Origin: Chloroflexota bacterium | GTDB taxonomy: Bacteria; Chloroflexota; Anaerolineae; Anaerolineales; Villigracilaceae | NCBI GenBank assembly: GCA_016234485.1 | Contig: JACRBL010000046.1 | Span: 1-64,000, forward strand | Direction: 5' to 3' | DNA: 64,000 nt | Part shown: positions 40,201-46,790 of the stretch, piece by piece | How positions within the stretch are numbered: position 1 is the first letter of the stretch | Layout of the letters: every line of letters begins with the position of its first letter | The notes under the pieces: model-generated | Seen by the model: only the letters and a program-made list of their open reading frames with translations | Databases searched by the model: none | What the model was told of the DNA's origin: nothing | Translations under genes and position numbers: made by a program

Positions 40201-43143
40201 GTCTTTCACCGTCGTCACCCAGCGGAGCGTGCCTTGCGCGTCCTCTTCCTGCACGCTGTACCACTCGCGGCGGACGATATCGATCATCAGTTCCTGATTG
40301 GCGATGGGATTCGATTCCCAATCCAACACGACAAGCTCGAACACAGATGGCAGATTCTCGATGCCGACATAACTCTGCGAGCGGATGCCCGCGTAGATGA
40401 GGCTGGGATGTACGTGGACGCTCGTCCCCCCGCTAACGAGATTCCCCGAAACGTCGGTCACGTTCGCGGCGAATTGAACTTCGCTACCGTTAGTGTGCTT
40501 GCCGAGGGTAGATGTCTCGGTGATTTCAAGATGGCCGTTCGCGTCCAGTTTGTCCTTGCCCTCGTCGAGGGTGGCGGTTGGGGCATATTCTTCAGGCTTA
40601 TCGAAGTCGAAATCAGAGAAGGAGAAATTCTGGTATTCCGCGGCAGGCGTGAAAGACGAGGAGAAGGCCGAGAGAAACCAATCCACGGCCGCGCCGCCAA
40701 CGAAGCCGCCAGAGTAGTAGGTCGCGTCCACCGCGAGGGTGAACGGGTCGCCCGCCAGCACGTCCGTGATATTGGGTGTGGCGGTCACTTCAAATTCAGG
40801 TTTGCGATATTCGGCCACGCGGAAGGTGTGATAGGCAAACGAGGCTTCATCCGCTTTCTCGAATCGGACGGAGACGTCGTACGTGCCAAGCGAAACGTCC
40901 GCGCCAAGTTTGTAATCAATGGCGAAGGTTCCCATCTCATTGAGCGATACTTCCTGTTCGTAGAGAGTCTCGCCTTCAAATTGAATCGTCACCCAAACCG
41001 ATTCCTGCTTCGGCAGGCTGTAATGCAGATCGTCATTCTGGCGGACAATGCCCTTGATGAACACATCCTGATTCGGGCGGTAAATGGGACGTTCGGTGTA
41101 GACGAACGCGAAAGGTTGATTGGGCGATGACCAGTAATCCTGATTGATGCCAAAGTCGCCCGCCGAGACGCCGCTGCCCCAATGTTGCGCGGCAAACGCG
41201 AGACGTTCTTTATCGTCGGTGCGGGCGTAGTAGGGCTTGGCGAGGTCTTCGGCGTAGGCGAGGCCATTTCGGTCGGTGGTGGCCGTGCCGAGGCGCTTGC
41301 CGTCCATGTCGTAGAAGACCACGTCCACGTTCTTCACGGGCGCGCCCGTTTCAAGGTCCGTGAGCCAGGCGAGGCCTTCGCTCTCGGTCATCTTGAAGGT
41401 CAGGTTATCGGTCGCGACGACGGCGACCGCGCCTTGCAGGAAGTTCGTATTCGATTCAAATGGCTCGGCCTTCACGCCAATGAAATAATATCCAGGCGCG
41501 AGCGGCTTGCCATCGGCGCCTTGCAAATTAAATTCTGCCACTTGTGATTCATTGCGCGGAACATTCATGTCGGGAGTCCACGCGCGGAGCGGCTTGGCTT
41601 CGGGCGCGAAATTTTCAAACGAAAGGTCGCCGCGCTGGAGGCTGATGAAGATGTCGGCGTCAATTGGGTAAAGTTGGAGTTCCGCCGAATCGAGATTGGT
41701 GTATTCAAAGAAGAAACTCTGATCGCCGCCCACGCGATAGATGAGCGCGTTCGGAATCGAAAGCCACGCGCTGGGGAACACATCGCCCGTGCGGAATTCC
41801 CACGAGTATTCGGTCTTGATCGTGTTACCGTAAATATCGGCCATGCCAGGCAGAACGCGCACGATGTAATCGGTGGACGGATCGAGGCCGATGATATTCA
41901 AGTCCCACGTATATTCGTTGTAGTAATAACGCAATTCCTTTTTCGGCGCGGGCGTAATGACGACGCGATTTTTCAACGAGTCGAAATCCATCGGCGAAGT
42001 GAAACCGATCGTCATCCACGCGTCGTAGTAATCGGCAATAGCGTTTGGCACAGGGTTCACGCTTCGGATGCGCGGCAAAGACAAAGTGGAAAAGCGGAAA
42101 TTCAAACCATCCGCCAGCGGCGCGCCATCTTCGGCCAGCGCGGTCTTTGCAACTTCAAGTTGATAATAGCCAGACAAATTATAAAAGGCTTCAGGCGAGA
42201 TCAAAATGGAGGTGTTGTCGTCCGCCCACTTAAATTTCAAGGGGAAGGGCTTGCCCGATTCGCGGTCGGTCAATTTCACCGCGGCTTCGGTGGAGGCCTT
42301 GTCCATCGGCTGGAGGAAGTTGACGAGAAAGCCCTGGTCAAGCAGGACGTTTTCGATATCCGTCGGTGGGTTGCTCTCGCCGTTGATGAGCGAGAAGAAG
42401 GCGATGCCGGGCGCGCGCGTGTTGAACTTCCAGACGTACGACTCGCCGAGCGCCATGCCCAACGTGTCGGTGAGTCCCGCGTCCACGCTGACCAGATATG
42501 CGGCGCCGCTATCGAGACCTTTCTCTGGCTGAAACACATACACCGACGAGCTGACCCACTGCCCGGTCCCCGCCACTTCGGGTTGGATCGTGAGCGGCTG
42601 GGGCAGATCTTTCTGCTCCTCGGCGATCGTCACAGGGATGATGGGACGGTTGAAGATGACCGTGATGGTCGAATCCAAATCCACTTCGGACGTATCGGGC
42701 GCGGGGAAGACTTGTCCCACGGCGAGCGACTCCACCGTCCGAAACTCGGCGCGGACTCCCTCGGCCAGCGCGACGCCGTCGGCGCTTTTCGCGGCGGCCG
42801 AAACGGACGCGAAATACGTTGCCGACGCGGCCAGCGCGAGGTTCGGGGTGAAGCGCAGGGTGCGCGCGTCGGGCCAGGTAAACGTCCCCGCGACTTTGTC
42901 GCCTTTGGAGTCAGTCAACGCGAAGGCGGATTCGGTCGAGGCGGAATCCATATCGCGGTCAAAGATCAGGTCGAAGGAGGAATCCAGCATGAGACGCTCG
43001 CCCGCTACGGGAAGTTGTCCCGCGAGCCGCGGCGTCTGGCTGACGGTGGGGACGACCGGCGGAGGCTGAAGCGTGGGCGTCACCTGTCCGCAAGAGGTCA
43101 GGATGAAGGAAGCGAGGAGAAGGATAGAGAGGAATTTTTTCAT
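37243..43143 (-). CDS. Bacterial alpha-2-macroglobulin lipoprotein with intact thioester motif
   Basis: This 1966-residue giant lipoprotein has a lipobox ending LTSC at Cys18 and so should be anchored outside the membrane. An N-terminal Ig-like domain with 'FDRDMDSASTESAF' and a series of macroglobulin-type beta domains fill the first 1200 residues. The thioester motif C1485-M-E-Q1488 is intact, followed by the alpha/alpha toroid ('GGWSWWDGQESDPQTSAYIL') and a C-terminal receptor-like domain. Family members trap attacking proteases and cross-link to them through the thioester. No penicillin-binding protein 1C gene, the usual partner in Gram-negatives, is next to it. AAAGG precedes the ATG, with a good promoter upstream. 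Confidence 0.94.
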   Translation of the reverse strand: MKKFLSILLLASFILTSCGQVTPTLQPPPVVPTVSQTPRLAGQLPVAGERLMLDSSFDLIFDRDMDSASTESAFALTDSKGDKVAGTFTWPDARTLRFTPNLALAASATYFASVSAAAKSADGVALAEGVRAEFRTVESLAVGQVFPAPDTSEVDLDSTITVIFNRPIIPVTIAEEQKDLPQPLTIQPEVAGTGQWVSSSVYVFQPEKGLDSGAAYLVSVDAGLTDTLGMALGESYVWKFNTRAPGIAFFSLINGESNPPTDIENVLLDQGFLVNFLQPMDKASTEAAVKLTDRESGKPFPLKFKWADDNTSILISPEAFYNLSGYYQLEVAKTALAEDGAPLADGLNFRFSTLSLPRIRSVNPVPNAIADYYDAWMTIGFTSPMDFDSLKNRVVITPAPKKELRYYYNEYTWDLNIIGLDPSTDYIVRVLPGMADIYGNTIKTEYSWEFRTGDVFPSAWLSIPNALIYRVGGDQSFFFEYTNLDSAELQLYPIDADIFISLQRGDLSFENFAPEAKPLRAWTPDMNVPRNESQVAEFNLQGADGKPLAPGYYFIGVKAEPFESNTNFLQGAVAVVATDNLTFKMTESEGLAWLTDLETGAPVKNVDVVFYDMDGKRLGTATTDRNGLAYAEDLAKPYYARTDDKERLAFAAQHWGSGVSAGDFGINQDYWSSPNQPFAFVYTERPIYRPNQDVFIKGIVRQNDDLHYSLPKQESVWVTIQFEGETLYEQEVSLNEMGTFAIDYKLGADVSLGTYDVSVRFEKADEASFAYHTFRVAEYRKPEFEVTATPNITDVLAGDPFTLAVDATYYSGGFVGGAAVDWFLSAFSSSFTPAAEYQNFSFSDFDFDKPEEYAPTATLDEGKDKLDANGHLEITETSTLGKHTNGSEVQFAANVTDVSGNLVSGGTSVHVHPSLIYAGIRSQSYVGIENLPSVFELVVLDWESNPIANQELMIDIVRREWYSVQEEDAQGTLRWVTTVKDVPAETGLKVTTDKDGLAQVSFTPTQGGVYKAVVHVQDEKGNQQKSSQFIWVAGKEYIPWQQTNDRSFQLVKDKDFYSVGDTAKLLIAQPFEGEHYALVTYERGHIYKQEVVKLDGNSTIYELPITKDMAPVAYVSVVVIKGADETSGPDFKVGMARLDVDLKQQELSVSIEADKESAGPRDKVTYTVTVKDYAGKPVQAEVSLALVDKAVLALAPTNTPPILSAFYPERWLSVQTALGIVLNADDYNDKYREAVMDGQGGGSGGGKGGGDFGVMTIRQDFRDTAFYEAQVQTDRSGQAKVTVTLPENLTTWQMKARVVTKDSLVGEEIHEIVSSKPLLVNAQAPRFFIVEDSARVGASVHNNTKEPLTVKVRLEAEGVEIQSDVEQTVEVGAGQQEYVTWDVKVNRDAMRVDLTVSAKGGKYSDASKPAVGTLDAQGIPVYTFHVEETVGTSGVLRDANSVTEAIAIPTSIPYKSAAVNVELSPSLAASMLDGLQALEDFEYLCMEQTVSRILPNLAALRALELAGQPSEELRAKLDGQVSAALQRIYAKQMADGGWSWWDGQESDPQTSAYILLGLVEAKATGYDIDADVFGNAIGYLLENMPRLDRNDATWQYNRQAFIVYALTRAGELPYTPANFLYDNRLRLGNYGKAYLAQAFFMDDEKSTRVKTLMSDLTSAAVLSAAGAHWEEAETDYWNWNTDLRSTAIVLDAFVRINPEAAHTTDAVRWLMAHRGSDGWGSTQETAWTLLALTDWLNYSKEFESSYSYAVGINGDSLAQGQASVENLTTSINVAITDEQLSEQVNYLVIARGAGTGNLYYTAYLNAELPVKDVKALDRGIIVSRQYFSIDDAKKPIAEVQRGDLVNVRVTIVAPAALHYVVVNDPLPAGLEAVDSSLLTDVQVPYTYTALDFARRGWGWWYFTHTELRDEKVVLSADYLPAGTYVFTYLARASTAGTFNVIPTTAYEFYFPDVYGRGDGTVFVVRP

Positions 43144-43160
43144 GGCACACCTTTATTTGT

Positions 43161-43189
43161 AGTATGCACCTTGTCGGAGGTGGTGTCAA
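43161..43189 (-). promoter_or_regulatory. Promoter of the alpha-2-macroglobulin gene
   Basis: On the minus strand: TTGACA (complement of 43184-43189), a 17-base spacer and CATACT (complement of 43161-43166), close to the start codon at 43143. Confidence 0.75.
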
Positions 43190-43200
43190 GTTGGGGATTA

Positions 43201-43277
43201 GCGGTTGGCGGTTGGCGGTTGGCGGTTGGCGGTTGGCGGTTAGCTGTTAGCGGTTGGCAATTGGTAATTGGTAATTG
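43201..43277. repeat. Eleven-unit heptamer tandem repeat
   Basis: Seven-base units run GCGGTTG x5, GCGGTTA, GCTGTTA, GCGGTTG, GCAATTG, GTAATTG x2, with a strict 7-bp period over 77 bp. The tract lies just upstream of the alpha-2-macroglobulin promoter. Variation among units suggests slippage with drift. Confidence 0.92.
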
Positions 43278-43328
43278 AGGGCTGAGTAATGAACGAGGGA
43301 GAGGGGGGTTGTGTTCCGCGTTTTAATG

Positions 43329-43361
43329 AAAAAGCCCGCTCTGCGAGAGAACGGGACTTTT
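43329..43361 (-). terminator. Terminator of the dedA-type gene
   Basis: Read on the minus strand, GTCCCGTTCT pairs with AGAGCGGGC, followed by T5. The stem has one or two mismatches. Confidence 0.65.
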
Positions 43362-43421
43362 AGGACGCCAAGTCGAAAGTCGCGCGACCTTTGATTTTTG
43401 ACCTTCGACTCGAGACTTTCC
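43362..43421. repeat. GTCGAAAGTC-type dispersed repeat
   Basis: AGTCGAAAGTC and its partners CCTTCGACT and GACTTTC form an imperfect palindrome with a GCGCGACC-rich core. It is the intergenic counterpart of the sequence captured in the molybdenum hydroxylase gene at 27006-27110. Confidence 0.65.
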
Positions 43422-43429
43422 ATGTTTCG

Positions 43430-44077
43430 CTACGCGGATGATTCTTTCTTCTCCCGTCGCGCTTTCCACCATTCGACGCCGATGGGGATGACCGAGAGGA
43501 GGATGATGGCGATGATGACGAACTCGAAGTTTTGCTTCATAAAGGGGATGTTGCCGAAGAAGTAACCCGCCAGGGTGAACAAGACCACCCAGGTGATGCC
43601 GCCGATAATGTTCCAGCGGAAGAAAAAGCCATAGGACATGCGTCCGATGCCGGCGACGAAAGGCGCGAAGGTGCGGACGATGGGAACGAAGCGGGCGAGG
43701 AAGATGGTCTTGCCGCCGTGCTTCTCGAAGAAGGCGTGAGTCTTGTCGAGGTATTCCTTCTTGATCCATTTGATGTTGTAGGCGCGGTCGCCGAGATAGT
43801 GACCGATCCAATAGTTGACGGTGTCGCCGAGGATGGCCGCGACCATGAGCAGGACGAGCAGGACGATGATGTTGAGTCCGCTATCGAGAGCGGCGAACGT
43901 GCCCGCCGCGAAGAGGAGGGAATCGCCTGGGAGGAAGGGCGTGACGACGAAGCCCGTCTCCATGAAGATGACGAAGAAAAGGATGGCGTACGTCCACAGG
44001 CCATAATCCGCGATGATCTGCGCGAGATATTCGTCGAGGTGGAGGAAGAGGTTGATCAGAAATTGAATGGTTTCCAT
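43430..44077 (-). CDS. DedA-family membrane protein
   Basis: This 215-residue polytopic protein of the DedA/SNARE-associated family has members that act as lipid scramblases or undecaprenyl-phosphate flippases and support envelope homeostasis. Family motifs are clear: 'FMETGFVVTPFLPGDSLLFA' (about 39-58), 'GDTVNYWIGHYLG', and 'FLARFVPIVRTFAPFVAGIG' with its conserved arginines (about 126-145). Membrane segments lie at about 28-45, 50-90, 145-175 and 180-200. The C-terminus is Lys/Arg-rich. AGAGAG precedes the ATG. A terminator follows, and upstream is a perfect 15-bp hairpin. Which lipid it handles is not evident. Confidence 0.93.
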   Translation of the reverse strand: METIQFLINLFLHLDEYLAQIIADYGLWTYAILFFVIFMETGFVVTPFLPGDSLLFAAGTFAALDSGLNIIVLLVLLMVAAILGDTVNYWIGHYLGDRAYNIKWIKKEYLDKTHAFFEKHGGKTIFLARFVPIVRTFAPFVAGIGRMSYGFFFRWNIIGGITWVVLFTLAGYFFGNIPFMKQNFEFVIIAIILLSVIPIGVEWWKARREKKESSA

Positions 44078-44096
44078 TGGTTTCTCTCTGGTTATA

Positions 44097-44129
44097 AATT
44101 GACAGTCACTTGCGAAGTGACTGTCAATT
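44097..44129 (-). terminator. Perfect 15-bp hairpin between a lipoprotein gene and dedA
   Basis: AATTGACAGTCACTT (44097-44111) and AAGTGACTGTCAATT (44115-44129) flank a 3-base loop. On the minus strand it sits 35 bases after the lipoprotein stop codon; the U-tract is poor, so it may be an attenuator or repeat rather than a full terminator. Confidence 0.6.
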
Positions 44130-44164
44130 CGGTTTGCAGGCGGGCATTATAACCAGTTTTCGGA

Positions 44165-45061
44165 TTAATTTCCCGTTTTCACCAACACCCCGCTACTCTC
44201 GCCGTAACTCGGATGCCGGCTTCGATACATCAACGTGCCGGCGGGGAGCAGTTCAAGGGAATCAGTTGCGCCTTCGGTGCAGGAGCCGTCAAAGTTGCCG
44301 CCTTCGACGCGATAGATTTTCCCGTCCACGCCCGTCAGTTTGTAGGTTCCAGAGCAGGGCATACTTGGGATTTCAAACGTAGCGCAAACGACGCCGACCA
44401 CGCATCCCCAATTGACCGTGATGGTGATCTCGAACGAAAAACTCCCGTTGCTGGCTGTCCCCTTCCACGTGCCAGCGATGGCATTGGTGTTGGCGATGGC
44501 CTTCGGGGGTTCCCACGTCGGGGGGACGTTGGAGGCGGGCGGATTCTCGCCAGAATTCGCGGGCGCGTCGGCTCCTTCCAGCGGAATCAATTGATTCTCT
44601 GGGAAGATCATCGTCAGCGATTTGGATATCTTTTTGATGGGGAAAATCCATTCCGCTTTTCCCGTTGCCAATATGGTGGAAATGCTGGGAAAAACAAAGT
44701 TGCCGCTATCATCCACCACGGAAACGGTCAGTTCGGAGACAGCCTGAAGATCGCCCGCGAGCATGTCTGCTTGAACGAATAGGAAGGTCGTGGACGGGTC
44801 GGCGGGCGTGTAGGTCTGCTTGGCGATGGGAGAGGTGTACGAATCCACCTTTGACACATTCGTGATCTGCAACTGAATATCCTGAACCAGGATGGGCGGG
44901 TAATCTGCCTGGACGGGCGCGGGCGGTACAGTCGCCTCGTTTGCCGCTGTTGGAGAGGGCGAGCTGATTGGAGACGTCCCCGCCACAAAATTACACGCCA
45001 GGGTAAGGACAAGAATCAAGGCCAGCAGAGATGAACCAAAGACTGGGTTTTGCTTTTTCAT
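44165..45061 (-). CDS. Secreted lipoprotein, function unknown
   Basis: The protein is 298 residues with the signal MKKQNP, a hydrophobic run and a lipobox ending LTLAC at Cys23. A Ser/Pro/Thr-rich stalk (about 28-52) is followed by a beta domain (about 55-165, 'LQITNVSKVDSYTSPIAKQT') resembling DUF4352-like stalks. A second beta domain (about 190-295) contains 'GTWKGTASNGSFSFEITITV' and four cysteines that could form disulfides, in a lipocalin- or META-like pattern. No enzymatic motif is visible. AAAGG precedes the ATG. A perfect hairpin follows, then the DedA gene. Confidence 0.8.
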   Translation of the reverse strand: MKKQNPVFGSSLLALILVLTLACNFVAGTSPISSPSPTAANEATVPPAPVQADYPPILVQDIQLQITNVSKVDSYTSPIAKQTYTPADPSTTFLFVQADMLAGDLQAVSELTVSVVDDSGNFVFPSISTILATGKAEWIFPIKKISKSLTMIFPENQLIPLEGADAPANSGENPPASNVPPTWEPPKAIANTNAIAGTWKGTASNGSFSFEITITVNWGCVVGVVCATFEIPSMPCSGTYKLTGVDGKIYRVEGGNFDGSCTEGATDSLELLPAGTLMYRSRHPSYGESSGVLVKTGN

Positions 45062-45127
45062 GGGATGAACCTTTCTACAATGATGGGAAGCCGAGGAAAA
45101 ACAAGCCCACCTTCCCGAAAGAATTCG

Positions 45128-45742
45128 TCAGCGAGTGTCTGCGCGGCTGGCGCGGCGGATTATTAAAACGCCTCCCACAACCATAAGTGAGCCAAGCATA
45201 AAGAGTGGCGCTCCGCAAACCAATAGTGCAATCCGTAATTGCCCCATTTGGTTCGAGAGTACGGGATCAGACAAATACGCCACCAACAGAATTGAACTCA
45301 AGCAGATGGCAACAATTGCAGTCAGGATGCCCAAAATTAGCAGGATAAATCCTGCTATTGGCCGCCGAGGCTTTTTGCTTTCATTTGCAGACTTCCCTGT
45401 TGGAACGCTTGGTGTCTTCTGCGCAGGTTGGGGAGGTTGGACATAGGAAGGCGCCGACGGCACGGAATATTTTAGAATGCCCTTTGCTTCCAGGGGCAAT
45501 AAAGAATCTTTCAAACCAGGGACGTGGTAAATCACCTCTCTCATCTTGCAATAGGGACTACCCAGCACCTCCTCCAATTCTTCGATGGTACGGCAACACC
45601 CAAAGTAAGCGCCCATGCTCTCGAACTGAACAATGGCTATATAACCATCTTGTTTTGCCAGATGATTAGCAATTTCAAATCTATCCTTGCCAACATATTC
45701 GGGTAGCCCCTGCAAAAATTCCAATCGGAGTGTGGACGCCAT
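45128..45742 (-). CDS. Two-TM protein with soluble N-terminal domain, unknown
   Basis: The protein is 204 residues. A soluble alpha/beta N-terminal domain (1-90) contains 'DRFEIANHLAKQDGYIAIVQ', 'GAYFGCCRTIEELEEVLGSP' and 'VPGLKDSLLPLEAKGIL'. A Pro/Ser linker (95-127) precedes two membrane helices (about 128-155 and 165-192). GAGG lies 7 bases before the ATG at 45742. The composition is more AT-rich than average for the window. I recognise no family. The N-terminal domain faces the cytosol if the basic residues around 125 follow the positive-inside rule. Confidence 0.72.
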   Translation of the reverse strand: MASTLRLEFLQGLPEYVGKDRFEIANHLAKQDGYIAIVQFESMGAYFGCCRTIEELEEVLGSPYCKMREVIYHVPGLKDSLLPLEAKGILKYSVPSAPSYVQPPQPAQKTPSVPTGKSANESKKPRRPIAGFILLILGILTAIVAICLSSILLVAYLSDPVLSNQMGQLRIALLVCGAPLFMLGSLMVVGGVLIIRRASRADTR

Positions 45743-46132
45743 GAAGACCTCTCTTCAGTAATGGTCGGGATGAGTAACAACGAATCCACTATACCCAGTT
45801 TCCCAGCCCAATTCATCTGTCATTTGTCACTTAATTCGAGGGAAATGACGGCGGGAGGCGAAAAAGGGGTCTGCGGATGCCCGGGAGAGGGTTAAACCGA
45901 TGGGTAGGGATGGCAGATCGGTTGGAAGGAACGGCAAATCAATGCCGATGATTGGGTTAATCAACGCCGATGATTCAGTCAATCAACGCCGATGATTCGA
46001 GCAATTGACGCCGATGATTTGGGCAAACATTGGGGATTATTAATTTTTTGAAGCCTGTTTTGAAGCCTGCCAACCATAGAATGGGGGATAACATCCTCAA
46101 AGGATGAAATCCATTTTCCACAGGAGTACCCT
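45743..46132. other. 390-bp gene-free stretch containing the second palindrome array
   Basis: It contains an inverted repeat GTCATTT/AAATGAC (45819-45825 and 45843-45849), an AACCGAT/ATCGGTT inverted pair near 45896-45923, the four-copy 22-bp array at 45937-46024, and a 12-bp tandem TTTTGAAGCCTG pair near 46045-46069. The stretch leads into the HU-like gene. No RNA gene or short coding frame with a ribosome binding site is evident. Confidence 0.7.
45937..46024. repeat. Array of four 17-bp palindrome-like units at exact 22-bp period
   Basis: Units AATCAACGCCGATGATT (or variants) begin at 45937, 45959, 45981 and 46003. The 5-base spacers differ (gggtt, cagtc, cgagc, tgggc). Each unit has AATCA-aC / GaTGATT arms. 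Changes between copies are confined to three positions of the left arm. The array is about 110 bp upstream of the HU-like gene. Confidence 0.92.
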
Positions 46133-46528
46133 ATGGCGTCCCGTATCCAAGCAATTGGCGCCCTGCGCCCCCGTATCGAACTCGACAAGACCGCCCAAAA
46201 GGCCGAGTTGGTGCGCGTGCTCGCCCGCGCTACTTCTCTGACCGAAGGCTCGGTGGATTTGGTCATTAAGGAATTGCGCGACCAGATCATCGAATATTTC
46301 CGCACCGGACGGGCGGTCAAGATCGAAGGCCTCGGCACCTGGACGCCCAACATTGAATTGGATGGTAGGCTGGATGTGCAATACCGCGCTGATACGGCCC
46401 TGATCAACGGCATCAACATGGAGGGCACATTCACCGGCAACGTGATCAACCGCGAGAATATCGGCAAGACCGGCGAGCAGTTAGTGGCGCTCTGGAACGA
46501 ACGTAATCCACAAGATCAGGTGGAGTAG
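46133..46528 (+). CDS. HU-like DNA-binding protein
   Basis: This 131-residue protein is related to the HU/IHF DNA-bending family. The N-terminal helices include 'KAELVRVLARATSLTEGSVD' and 'LVIKELRDQIIEYFRTGRAV', followed by the family strand 'VKIEGLGTWTPNIEL' equivalent to the usual GFGTF motif. It is longer than HU (90) at both ends, and the DNA-binding arm region is replaced by 'RADTALINGINMEGTF', which resembles HU-HIG-type variants. AGGAG lies 6-8 bases before the ATG. A four-copy palindrome array lies upstream and a terminator follows, so it forms a single-gene unit. Confidence 0.85.
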   Translation: MASRIQAIGALRPRIELDKTAQKAELVRVLARATSLTEGSVDLVIKELRDQIIEYFRTGRAVKIEGLGTWTPNIELDGRLDVQYRADTALINGINMEGTFTGNVINRENIGKTGEQLVALWNERNPQDQVE

Positions 46529-46551
46529 GATCAGGATACATCGGAACGAAG

Positions 46552-46582
46552 GCCTCCGGGGATTGTTTCTCCGGGGGCTTTT
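46552..46582 (+). terminator. Intrinsic terminator of the HU-like gene
   Basis: An 11-bp GC-rich stem with two G-T pairs (46552-46562 with 46568-46578), a 5-base loop and T4. Confidence 0.85.
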
Positions 46583-46615
46583 GTGTGTAATGATGAAAAT
46601 CGTGACAAATGCCTA

Positions 46616-46644
46616 TTGAATTTAGCGGTTGTTTTTCCTATAAT
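46616..46644 (+). promoter_or_regulatory. Promoter with a long leader ahead of the secreted protein gene
   Basis: TTGAAT (46616-46621), a 17-base spacer and TATAAT (46639-46644). The leader of about 140 bases contains GAGATG/CATCTC and CTTGAC/GTCAAG inverted repeats, the second close to the start codon. Confidence 0.75.
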
Positions 46645-46790
46645 AATTTCAGCGTGTAAATGAATAAGGAAACCTCATACAATAATGCGTTAGAGAGTGC
46701 GCACTCCGTCTTTTTGTAGGGAGATGTTCTCCATCTCTGACGTCGCTTGACTTACTCGATAGGTCAAGGAATAAAACACAGGTGAAGATT

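Noticed and set aside
38869-41130. 753-codon open frame antisense to the alpha-2-macroglobulin gene
   Set aside because: It has no ribosome binding site and low-complexity Arg/Asp/Val composition, as expected of the reverse frame of a GC-rich gene; the minus-strand protein has clear family motifs throughout.
41674-43278. 534-codon plus-strand open frame over the same gene
   Set aside because: This is the same reverse-frame effect; its end runs into the heptamer repeat and translates it as a repeated peptide.
45937-46024. Replication-origin iterons
   Set aside because: Period 22 fits iterons, but no replication initiator gene, DnaA boxes or AT-rich melting region is nearby; left as an unexplained array.
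46645-46790. Cyclic-di-GMP riboswitch in the long leader of the secreted protein gene, suggested by the many cyclic-di-GMP enzymes nearby
   Set aside because: None of the conserved GEMM motifs or tetraloop-receptor elements is visible in the leader.
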